A DNA stretch of 21,026 nt from an uncultured Collinsella sp. (GTDB lineage: Bacteria; Actinomycetota; Coriobacteriia; Coriobacteriales; Coriobacteriaceae): positions 1 to 21,026 of the forward strand of contig UROC01000029.1 in assembly GCA_900549345.1 (NCBI GenBank), given 5' to 3'. Every line of letters begins with the position of its first letter. The first letter of the stretch is position 1. Below, in pieces: positions 7,697 to 15,248 of this stretch. Below the pieces are notes generated by a model that was given only the letters and a program-made list of their open reading frames with translations, did not search any database and had not been told where the DNA came from. Both the position numbers and the translations under genes were made by a program.

Positions 7697-9850
7697 TTAC
7701 TGAACTTTGCTGGCGAACTCGAGGTATTGCATGCGCTGCAGCTTGTCGATCGTCGAGGCGTAGGGGCTGTCTTCCGATTCCAAGTCGTAGCGCAGCCCGT
7801 CGGCACCGAGATAGCCGGCGACATTGATGGTGGGCACATCTGACCTTGTCGCAAGCAGGGCCTTTTGGTAATTGGTGAGCGGAGCGCCGATCTTATTAAG
7901 GGTAATGGCTGCAATCTCGTTTGCCCCGACGGTGTCGTAGACGTTGAGCTCGGTATTGCCGGCGATCTCATAGTTAGCCCAGACGAGATATGTCGACTGA
8001 TAGATACGGAAAGCGTGGCTTGCCGTATCTTCCTGAGGGTACAGCTCGTCGTTGAGAGTCGTTGCGGCGCTCGGCTGATGGTCGCCAAAAAAGACAAGAA
8101 CAACCGGTCTGCCGATATTGCGGAGCTCGTTGATAAAGTACTCGAGGTCCCGGTCGGATGCGTTGATGCAGGTGAGATAGGTGTTGAGCGCGCTGTTGGC
8201 GCCTTCGCTGGCTCCCTCGACCCAATAGTTTGTCAGCTCTTCGGCGGGAACGGTGCCATAGTCGTAGCCGCCGTGATTTTGCATCGTGACGTCAAAGATG
8301 AACTGTGGCGCTTCGTCGGTTCTAAGCAGGTCGAGTATCTTGTCGTAGGTAGCGTAGTCGCATACGCCGGCATGGTAATAGGGCACACCTTCGAAATCGC
8401 CGATTGAAAGAAAGTCTCCAAAGCCCAGCTGCTGATAGATTTTATCTCGATGGTAGTTGACGGGGTTTTGCGGGTGCATAGCGGTAGTGGTATACCCAAG
8501 CTCTTTAAGGTCCTTTGCCAGGCTGTTTACGCCATTCATCTGATACAGCTGATAGGGGATCTTGCCTAATCCGACAAAGGCCGTTGTCGCTCCGGTCAAA
8601 AATTCGAATTCGGAGTTCGCCGTTCCGCCACCGGCGACCGAAGCGAGCATGGTGCCGCGAACAAGTGTGTCGGGAAGCGAGTTGTAGAATGCGGGGCCGA
8701 AGTACCCGGCCGCCTGGAGCTGCTCAAAGCACGAAAGGTCGCTAAAACTCTCGTTCATGACGGCAACAATCGTCGGCTTGATTTCATTGAACTGGGCAAC
8801 GGCCGCCGCGCGCTGTTCGCTCGAGCCATATGTGCTGTCGTAGACGGCGGCGAGCTCCTGCTCGATGCTCTGCGCCTCATCGGGCGTATAGTCTTCGGGC
8901 TTCTCAATGGGCAACTCGTTGACCATTTCGGTGAACGAAGTGATAAAACCCTGAGACGCATACGTGGTGATGGGCTGCCAACGGTCAAATCCAAAATCCA
9001 GCGCCTGCTCCAAGTCGATGTTGGAAAAGCCTGAGAGCCCCACAACGGTCACTAGCAGAAAAGCACAGAGGTTAGCGGCGATAGCGGGGAAGACATGGGT
9101 GGGCGTACGGAGCTTTCGCGGTCGGATGAGCGAAAGAAGCCCCAGGGAAATCTCCAGCAGGGCGAGAGAGGTTACGATTCCGGCGGTAAAGGTAAACTCG
9201 TATCCCTCGCTCACTTCCATTGCGGTGCCAAGGGCCAAGATATCGCTTGGCAGGATGGCTTCGCCTTTAAACGTTATGACGAAGTGCTCGGCAATGCCAA
9301 GGACGCAACAGACGACGGGCACGAGGACCATGACGCCTCCATGACGCTGTCCCAGCAAATAAAGGGAGAGCAGAACCGTCGCGAGCAACCCGACGGAAAA
9401 CCCGAATGAGTTGGCGGGAATGCGATAGAACGTTTCGTTGCAGGCAATTTCGATTGAAACGAACGAGAGCGCTGAAACAGCGGCGATGACAAGGATGTCG
9501 CGGCAAATACAGGCAACCGTTCCCGTCGCAAGGTCGGTTTGGTCGATAAGTCCCGAAACCAAGGGCTCGACAAGAAGCATGACGGCGGCAGCACCGAGCG
9601 CCGAATAAGAAAGGACCCATAGGGAGCTGCCCTCATTTACGAGCGATTGATTCGTAATCCATGCAGCTACCACGCCGAGCGGGATGAGGAGCGTCGCGCA
9701 CCAAAAGACGCGGGCAATGGGTGGCTTTTCGTTGCGTTTGATTGAAAAATACACGCGCACGACGACGGCGGCCACGATAAGGACGGCGATGAATATGGGC
9801 AGATTGGCCATGTCGCTCGAAGTGATTTCAAGGGGGATATCTTCGGTCAT
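7697..9850 (-). CDS. LTA synthase family membrane protein (alkaline phosphatase/sulfatase fold)
   Basis: The 717-residue polytopic membrane protein has an extracellular sulfatase-fold domain, as in lipoteichoic acid synthases and related phosphoglycerol transferases. About eight hydrophobic segments are seen (near 17-37, 47-65, 78-101, 113-134, 147-167, 171-193, 221-242, 252-275), more than the five of classical LtaS. The catalytic domain follows from about 360. Expected metal and nucleophile residues are present: Glu367 in AVMNESFSD, Thr410 in GGGTANSEFEFLTG, and Asp590-His591 in FFGDHQPS. Their spacing (43 and 180 residues) is close to that of LtaS. TMQNHGGYD is another family motif. The ATG at 9850 is chosen because AGAGGAA lies upstream at 7-base spacing. 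The transferred group (phosphoglycerol or another phospho-alcohol) cannot be decided. No glycolipid-anchor or teichoic acid gene is nearby. It is transcribed divergently from uvrA. Confidence 0.88.
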   Translation of the reverse strand: MTEDIPLEITSSDMANLPIFIAVLIVAAVVVRVYFSIKRNEKPPIARVFWCATLLIPLGVVAAWITNQSLVNEGSSLWVLSYSALGAAAVMLLVEPLVSGLIDQTDLATGTVACICRDILVIAAVSALSFVSIEIACNETFYRIPANSFGFSVGLLATVLLSLYLLGQRHGGVMVLVPVVCCVLGIAEHFVITFKGEAILPSDILALGTAMEVSEGYEFTFTAGIVTSLALLEISLGLLSLIRPRKLRTPTHVFPAIAANLCAFLLVTVVGLSGFSNIDLEQALDFGFDRWQPITTYASQGFITSFTEMVNELPIEKPEDYTPDEAQSIEQELAAVYDSTYGSSEQRAAAVAQFNEIKPTIVAVMNESFSDLSCFEQLQAAGYFGPAFYNSLPDTLVRGTMLASVAGGGTANSEFEFLTGATTAFVGLGKIPYQLYQMNGVNSLAKDLKELGYTTTAMHPQNPVNYHRDKIYQQLGFGDFLSIGDFEGVPYYHAGVCDYATYDKILDLLRTDEAPQFIFDVTMQNHGGYDYGTVPAEELTNYWVEGASEGANSALNTYLTCINASDRDLEYFINELRNIGRPVVLVFFGDHQPSAATTLNDELYPQEDTASHAFRIYQSTYLVWANYEIAGNTELNVYDTVGANEIAAITLNKIGAPLTNYQKALLATRSDVPTINVAGYLGADGLRYDLESEDSPYASTIDKLQRMQYLEFASKVQ

Positions 9851-9968
9851 GGACGTTCCTCTGGTACAGCAAATTAAGTTCAGTATTAGATTACTGTAAC
9901 CTTTCCACGGCATTTCGAGAAACAAAGCGCCCGATACGCAAAGCTAAAGGTCTGCGAATCTTGTATTA

Positions 9969-9982
9969 CGAACATCTGTGCG
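9969..9982 (+). promoter_or_regulatory. Candidate LexA/SOS box upstream of uvrA
   Basis: The 14-mer CGAACATCTGTGCG matches the Gram-positive/actinobacterial LexA operator pattern CGAAC-N4-GTTCG with one mismatch in the right half (GTGCG). It lies 62 bases before the uvrA start, between the divergent uvrA and LTA-synthase-like genes. A possible uvrA -10 element, TAAACT, is at 9995-10000. Known LexA control of uvrA in many bacteria supports the call, but no lexA or second box is visible in this window for comparison. Confidence 0.4.
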
Positions 9983-10043
9983 CGTCGAGTGCGCTAAACT
10001 CATCGGCAGTATGATTCGATGCAATAGGAGGCAAGGAGCTTCC

Positions 10044-12923
10044 ATGTCTGATTCCTCTATCGTTATTCGCGGCGCTCGTGAGCACAACCTCCGTGATATC
10101 GATGTTTCCATTCCGCGTGACCAACTCGTGGTCATTACCGGTCTTTCTGGCTCGGGCAAGAGTTCGCTGGCATTCGACACTATCTATGCCGAGGGCCAGC
10201 GTCGATACGTCGAGAGCCTTTCGAGTTATGCGCGCCAGTTCTTGGGCCAGATGGACAAACCCGACTTGGATTCAATCGACGGCCTTTCGCCGGCGGTGTC
10301 GATCGACCAAAAGACGACATCTAAAAACCCTCGCTCGACGGTTGGCACCGTAACCGAGATTTATGACTATCTGCGTCTGCTGTTCGCCCGTGTGGGCACC
10401 CCGCACTGTCCCGAATGCGGCCGCGTCATTGAGCGCCAGACGACCGACCAGGTCGCCGATAAGGTCCTGGCGGCGGGGGAGGGCCGCCGCGCGTTTGTGC
10501 TGGCACCGGTGGTGCGCGGGCGAAAAGGCGAGTACACCAAGCTGTTTGAGGACCTTCGCGCCGAGGGCTTTAGCCGCGTGCGTGTCGACGGCGAGGTTCG
10601 CTCGCTTGATGCCCCTATCGATTTGGATAAGAAATTCAAGCACGATATCGAGGTCGTGGTCGACCGCATCGTGATCCGTGAGAACTCGCTGGGCCGTATT
10701 GCCGAGTCCGTTGAACAGGCGACTGCGCTGGCGCACGGCAATGTGAACGTATACTTGCTGCCCGACCGCGACGCTCCCGAGGGGACCGAAGGCGAGTTGC
10801 TGGAGTATTCGCTGGCGTTAGCGTGCCCGGAGCATGGACACTCCATCGATGACCTGCAGCCGCGTGATTTCTCGTTCAACGCGCCCTATGGCGCGTGCCC
10901 AGAGTGCGATGGCCTGGGCTTTAAGAAGACGGTCGATGCCGAGGCCCTAATCGAAGACCCCTCGAAGTCGATCGCCGACGGGGTTTTTGGCAGCCTGTTT
11001 GGCAACTCTAACTACTATCCGCAGATTTTCGCTGCGGTCTGCAAACACTTTAAGGTGAGCGTCGATACGCCGTGGGAGGATCTGCCTCCGCGGGTGCGTC
11101 GCGCGTTTTTAGACGGCATGGGCGACCAGAAGATTTCGGTCGACTATCAAAAGCTCGATGGGCGCCGCAGCCAGTGGGACACCAAGTTTTCGGGCGTGCG
11201 CAATATCCTGTACGAGCGCTATACCGAGACGACGAATGAGAACACCAAGGCGCGCTTGGAGAAGTACATCCGCGAGGAGCCGTGCTCGAGTTGCCATGGT
11301 GCTCGTCTGCGCCCCGAGATGCTCGCCGTTACCGTAGGCGGTAAGTCCATTTACGAGGTCTGCTGCCTATCGTGCCGCGAGTCGCTCGAGTTTTTTGAGG
11401 GCTTGGAGCTTACCGAGCGCCAACAATTTATCGGTGGGCGCATCGTCAAGGAAATCCTGGAGCGCTTGCGTTTTCTGGTCGATGTCGGACTCGACTATCT
11501 GACCCTCGATCGTGCCTCGGCGACGCTTTCCGGAGGCGAGGCCCAGCGCATTCGCCTGGCAACGCAGATCGGCGCCGGCCTCATGGGTGTGCTGTACATT
11601 TTGGACGAGCCATCGATTGGCCTCCATCAGCGCGATAACGAGCGCCTGATCAAGACGCTTGAGCGCCTACGCGATATCGGCAATACCGTCATCGTCGTCG
11701 AGCATGATGAGGATACGATTCGTGCTGCCGACTATGTGATCGACATGGGCCCCGGCGCGGGCGTGAACGGCGGACACTTAGTCGCGGCGGGAACGCCTGC
11801 CGATATCATGGCGTGTCCCGAGTCGATGACGGGCGCTTATCTGACCGGCAAACGAATGATCCGGGTTCCCGATGAACGCCGCAAGCCCGGTCGCGGCTGC
11901 CTTAAGATCACGGGCGCCCGCGCCAACAACCTCAAAAACGTTACCGCCAAGATTGAGTTCGGTACGCTTACGGTCGTTACCGGCGTGTCGGGATCGGGTA
12001 AGAGCTCCCTGGTTACCGACACTATCGCACCTGCCCTTACGAATGCCATTCACCGTTCGACGCGCCCTGTGGGTCCGTATAAGAAAATCGAGGGCATCGA
12101 GTGTATCGATAAGGTTATCGATATCGACCAGTCGCCGATTGGCCGCACGCCGCGTTCCAACCCTGCTACGTACATTGGCCTGTGGGATGATCTTCGCGCG
12201 CTGTTTGCGAGTACGCCGGAGTCGAAGGCGCGTGGCTACTCGCCGGGACGTTTCTCCTTTAACGTGAGCGGCGGTCGCTGCGAAGCATGCAAGGGCGACG
12301 GACAAATTAAGATCGAGATGCACTTCCTTCCCGATATCTATGTCCCCTGTGAGGTCTGCGGCGGCAAACGCTATAACCGCGAGACGCTTGAGGTCACCTA
12401 CCGTGGTAAGACCATCTCGGACGTGCTCGACATGAGCGTCACCGAGGCACTGGCCTTCTTTGGGAATATCCCGCAGATTAAGCGCAAGCTCCAGACGCTG
12501 TACGATGTAGGCTTGGGCTACGTGAGCCTGGGCCAGCCCGCTACGACGCTCTCGGGCGGCGAGGCGCAGCGTGTGAAGCTCGCCAAGGAGCTTCATCGAC
12601 GCCAGACGGGCAAGACGTTCTATATTTTGGATGAGCCGACGACCGGCCTTCATTTTGAGGACGTCCGCCAGCTGCTCGATGTGCTGCAGCGCTTGGTCGA
12701 TGCGGGCAACACGGTGCTGGTGATTGAACACAATCTTGATGTCATCAAGGTTGCCGACCGTCTGATCGATATGGGCCCCGAGGGCGGTAACGGCGGCGGA
12801 ACCGTCGTGGTTTCGGGCACACCGGAGCAGGTTGCGGACTGTCCGCAGAGTTATACGGGCAAGTTTTTGGCGCCGTTGCTCAGGCGTGACCGGGAGCGTC
12901 AGGCTCAACTTGATGCTCAATAA
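10044..12923 (+). CDS. uvrA: UvrABC system protein A (damage-sensing ABC ATPase)
   Basis: UvrA dimers scan DNA for bulky lesions and load UvrB. The 959-residue product has the duplicated ABC ATPase plan. Walker A1 GLSGSGKS is at 33-40, with signature TLSGGEAQ from residue 494 and Walker B YILDEPSIGLH. Walker A2 GVSGSGKS is at 647-654, with a second TLSGGEAQ and YILDEPTTGLH. The first zinc site reads CPEHGH (from Cys261) and CPEC (285-288), so the second Cys of the first pair is replaced by His. A C-x2-H or C-x4-H pair can still bind zinc, and I recall similar variants in actinobacterial UvrA. The second zinc module (CEACKGDG, then CEVCGGKRYN) is intact. The ATG at 10044 has AAGGAG 5 bases before it and gives a normal N-terminus. 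An upstream LexA-like site suggests damage induction. The gene stands alone and is closed by a hairpin. Confidence 0.97.
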   Translation: MSDSSIVIRGAREHNLRDIDVSIPRDQLVVITGLSGSGKSSLAFDTIYAEGQRRYVESLSSYARQFLGQMDKPDLDSIDGLSPAVSIDQKTTSKNPRSTVGTVTEIYDYLRLLFARVGTPHCPECGRVIERQTTDQVADKVLAAGEGRRAFVLAPVVRGRKGEYTKLFEDLRAEGFSRVRVDGEVRSLDAPIDLDKKFKHDIEVVVDRIVIRENSLGRIAESVEQATALAHGNVNVYLLPDRDAPEGTEGELLEYSLALACPEHGHSIDDLQPRDFSFNAPYGACPECDGLGFKKTVDAEALIEDPSKSIADGVFGSLFGNSNYYPQIFAAVCKHFKVSVDTPWEDLPPRVRRAFLDGMGDQKISVDYQKLDGRRSQWDTKFSGVRNILYERYTETTNENTKARLEKYIREEPCSSCHGARLRPEMLAVTVGGKSIYEVCCLSCRESLEFFEGLELTERQQFIGGRIVKEILERLRFLVDVGLDYLTLDRASATLSGGEAQRIRLATQIGAGLMGVLYILDEPSIGLHQRDNERLIKTLERLRDIGNTVIVVEHDEDTIRAADYVIDMGPGAGVNGGHLVAAGTPADIMACPESMTGAYLTGKRMIRVPDERRKPGRGCLKITGARANNLKNVTAKIEFGTLTVVTGVSGSGKSSLVTDTIAPALTNAIHRSTRPVGPYKKIEGIECIDKVIDIDQSPIGRTPRSNPATYIGLWDDLRALFASTPESKARGYSPGRFSFNVSGGRCEACKGDGQIKIEMHFLPDIYVPCEVCGGKRYNRETLEVTYRGKTISDVLDMSVTEALAFFGNIPQIKRKLQTLYDVGLGYVSLGQPATTLSGGEAQRVKLAKELHRRQTGKTFYILDEPTTGLHFEDVRQLLDVLQRLVDAGNTVLVIEHNLDVIKVADRLIDMGPEGGNGGGTVVVSGTPEQVADCPQSYTGKFLAPLLRRDRERQAQLDAQ

Positions 12924-12943
12924 ATAGGCGATTCAGTTTATGG

Positions 12944-12979
12944 GCGCCATCGACTCCTTGTGATTCGATGGCGCTTGCT
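12944..12979 (+). terminator. Stem-loop terminator after uvrA
   Basis: A perfect 10-bp stem (GCGCCATCGA at 12944-12953 with TCGATGGCGC at 12965-12974) with an 11-base loop begins 20 bases after the uvrA stop. The tail TTGCTGTG is only moderately T-rich, so termination may be partial. Confidence 0.6.
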
Positions 12980-12987
12980 GTGTCGAA

Positions 12988-13018
12988 GTGACGTATGCAG
13001 CCGAATTGGACATATACT
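12988..13018 (+). promoter_or_regulatory. Candidate promoter of the deacylase-murJ-uvrC operon
   Basis: GTGACG (12988-12993) and TATACT (13013-13018), 19 bases apart, resemble -35 and -10 boxes. They lie directly after the uvrA terminator hairpin and about 38 bases before the ATG of the deacylase gene. The -10 match is good and the -35 weak. No other promoter-like sequence is obvious before murJ or uvrC, so this would drive all three genes. Confidence 0.4.
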
Positions 13019-13055
13019 TAATCCTTGCGTCCGAATGCGAGGGAAAGGATATGCC

Positions 13056-13556
13056 ATGGCAAAGGCTGTAAAGACGCCAAAAACCAATGCGATGCGCGAG
13101 CTGGAAAGCGCCGGCATTTCCTATGTTCTACATACGTACGAAGACGATGGTGATGAGTCGGCGGGCCTGGGGGTCGCGATTTCGGAGCAGCTTGGCGAGG
13201 AGCCCGGTCAAGGATTTAAGACCTTGGTCTGCGTGACGCCGTCCAACGACCACGTCGTGTGCTGCATCCCTGTTGCCGACGAGCTCGATCTAAAGTCCGC
13301 CGCGCGTGCCGCGGGGGAGAAGTCCTTGGCCATGATGCATGTGAAGGATTTGCTTGCGGCGACTGGCTACGTTCGCGGCGGCTGCAGTCCGGTCGGTATG
13401 AAAAAACGCTACCGGACGCTCATTGATGAGACATGTGTCCTTTGGGATACCATTTTTATTTCGGGAGGCAAGCGTGGTTATCAGCTCGAGCTTGCACCTG
13501 ATGATTTAATTGCATTTTGCGGGGCGACAGTTGCCGCGATTACGAGAGAGGACTGA
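13056..13556 (+). CDS. ybaK: YbaK/EbsC-type Cys-tRNA(Pro)/Cys-tRNA deacylase
   Basis: This 166-residue cytoplasmic trans-editing enzyme of the YbaK/ProX fold is expected to hydrolyse mischarged Cys-tRNA(Pro) and so prevent Cys-for-Pro errors. Family marks are the conserved catalytic-type lysine in GFKTLV (Lys55), the VADELDLKSAAR segment (73-84), the signature GYVRGGCSPVG (104-114, the YbaK GG-SP loop), and the C-terminal ISGGKRGYQLELAP. The length fits the family. The ATG at 13056 is chosen because AAAGGAT precedes it and the frame upstream has no family similarity. Another ATG 5 bases earlier is out of frame. The stop codon is 3 bases from the murJ start, so the two are probably one operon. 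Confidence 0.9.
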   Translation: MAKAVKTPKTNAMRELESAGISYVLHTYEDDGDESAGLGVAISEQLGEEPGQGFKTLVCVTPSNDHVVCCIPVADELDLKSAARAAGEKSLAMMHVKDLLAATGYVRGGCSPVGMKKRYRTLIDETCVLWDTIFISGGKRGYQLELAPDDLIAFCGATVAAITRED

Positions 13557-13559
13557 GCG

Positions 13560-15242
13560 ATGCCGCAGGAAGAATTGAAGCGCGGAGCTCATTTTGCAGA
13601 AGAATCTGCGCCTCAGACACCCTCATCCGAAGCTTCTTCATCGCGAGATGACACTGACGACATGGGCTCGTCGGACTACTCCACGGTTGGTCGTTCCGCC
13701 GGGCTTATGACCATCCTGACCATCGTGTCTCGCGTCACTGGTTTTATCCGCACGTGGGCAATGGCGGCCGCTATCGGCATGTCGCTACTCTCGTCCTCCT
13801 ATCAGGTCGCCAACAACCTGCCCAATATGCTCTACGAACTCGTGATGGGCGGCATGCTCGTGACGGCGTTTTTGCCCGTGTACATGGGCGTGAGGCGTGA
13901 GCAGGGTCGCGAGGCCTCTAACGAGTACGTGGGCAACCTGCTCGGCATTCTGCTTTTGGTGCTGGGTGGCATTTCGTTGCTGGGGACCGTGTTCGCCCCG
14001 GGCTTTATCTGGACGCAATCGTTCCTTTCGGGTGACGGCGGCAGCATGGATACCGCTGCGTTCATGTTCCGTTTCTTTGCCATCCAGATTCTGTTTTATG
14101 GTTTGGGTTCGGTGTTCTCGGGCGTTCTCAACGCACACCGCGACTACTTCTGGTCGACGTTTGCCCCGGTCCTCAACAATGTGATCGTCATTGCGAGCTT
14201 TATGGGTTTTGCGCCCGTGTCCGCACAGTTTGGCGAACGTGCCGGCATCATCTTGATTGCGGCCGGTACGACCCTCGGTGTCTTTGTTCAGATGGCATGT
14301 CAGATTCCCGCGCTTGGCAAGCACGGCGTGCATCCCCATATCCATATCGCCTTTAAGGACCCCGCGCTGCGCCAGACGATTGCGCTCGGTATCCCGACGC
14401 TGCTCGCCACGGTGTGCATGTTTGTCTCGACTTCTATCACCAACGCTGCCGCGCTGGTGGTCCAGCCCGAGACTGGCCCTTCCGTCATCGCCTATGCGCG
14501 CCTGTGGTACACGCTGCCCTACGCGCTGATTGCCGCCTCGCTTTCGACGGCGCTCTATACCGAGCTCTCTCACGACGCACAGGAGAAGGATTACGACAGC
14601 GTCCGCACGGGCATTTCGCGTGGCGTCGCCCAGATGCTGTTCTTCCTGATTCCATTCGCGCTGTACCTGATTGTCTTCGCGCGTCCGCTCAACATGATCT
14701 ACTGCGCTGGCAAGTTCGATGAGTCCGGTGTGGCGCTGGTGTCGGAGTTCCTTATCTACCTGGCACTTTCCCTGCCGCTCTACGGCGTGGTCGTGCTGAT
14801 GCAGAAGAGCTTCTCTGCCTTGCTCGACATGAAGCCCTATAGCCGCTATTGTCTGTATTCCGCCATCGGCCAGGCCGGCTCGGTTCTGCTGTTTGGCGTT
14901 GTGCTGGGCTTCGGTATGCCGGCAATCGCGCTTTCGTATGTCGTCGACTACGTGATCTTGGTCGGTTGCTCGCTGTGGTGGCTGCGTCGTCGTCTGCGTG
15001 GTCTTCAGGTTAAATCTATCCTGCATGGCGGTTTCTTTGGCCTTTTGCTCGGTGGCCTGGGTGCTGCCGCAGGCGCCGGCGTCATGTGGGCGCTTGAGCA
15101 CTTTGTCGGGGCACTTGGCGGCTCGATTCTGATTACTCTTGGCTACGTTTGCGTTGCGGGTGTCGTCTCGCTTGCTGTTACCTTTGGCCTTGCCGTCGTC
15201 CTTAAGATGCCCGAGGTCTCGGCGCTGATTCGTCGCAAGTAG
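13560..15242 (+). CDS. murJ: Lipid II flippase MurJ (MviN family)
   Basis: This 560-residue integral membrane protein of the MATE-like MurJ/MviN family is expected to flip the lipid II peptidoglycan precursor across the membrane. A polar, Ser/Glu/Asp-rich tail of about 45 residues precedes the first membrane segment. The tail is followed by the family signature VSRVTGFIRTWAMAAAIG (56-73), then ANNLPNMLYELVMGGMLVTAFLPVY, and about 14 hydrophobic segments to the end. The ATG at 13560 has GAGAGAGGA about 7 bases upstream. Met35 is a possible shorter start, but no good ribosome binding site precedes it. The gene follows the deacylase gene by 3 bases, and uvrC begins at or just after its stop, giving a tight operon. 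I see no fused kinase-like C-terminal domain of the kind found in mycobacterial MurJ. Confidence 0.93.
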   Translation: MPQEELKRGAHFAEESAPQTPSSEASSSRDDTDDMGSSDYSTVGRSAGLMTILTIVSRVTGFIRTWAMAAAIGMSLLSSSYQVANNLPNMLYELVMGGMLVTAFLPVYMGVRREQGREASNEYVGNLLGILLLVLGGISLLGTVFAPGFIWTQSFLSGDGGSMDTAAFMFRFFAIQILFYGLGSVFSGVLNAHRDYFWSTFAPVLNNVIVIASFMGFAPVSAQFGERAGIILIAAGTTLGVFVQMACQIPALGKHGVHPHIHIAFKDPALRQTIALGIPTLLATVCMFVSTSITNAAALVVQPETGPSVIAYARLWYTLPYALIAASLSTALYTELSHDAQEKDYDSVRTGISRGVAQMLFFLIPFALYLIVFARPLNMIYCAGKFDESGVALVSEFLIYLALSLPLYGVVVLMQKSFSALLDMKPYSRYCLYSAIGQAGSVLLFGVVLGFGMPAIALSYVVDYVILVGCSLWWLRRRLRGLQVKSILHGGFFGLLLGGLGAAAGAGVMWALEHFVGALGGSILITLGYVCVAGVVSLAVTFGLAVVLKMPEVSALIRRK

Positions 15243-15248
15243 GTGCGC

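Noticed and set aside
11778..12920. 380-codon minus-strand frame opposite uvrA
   Set aside because: It is the shadow of the uvrA C-terminal half, whose ABC motifs are intact. Its own product shows no recognisable domain.
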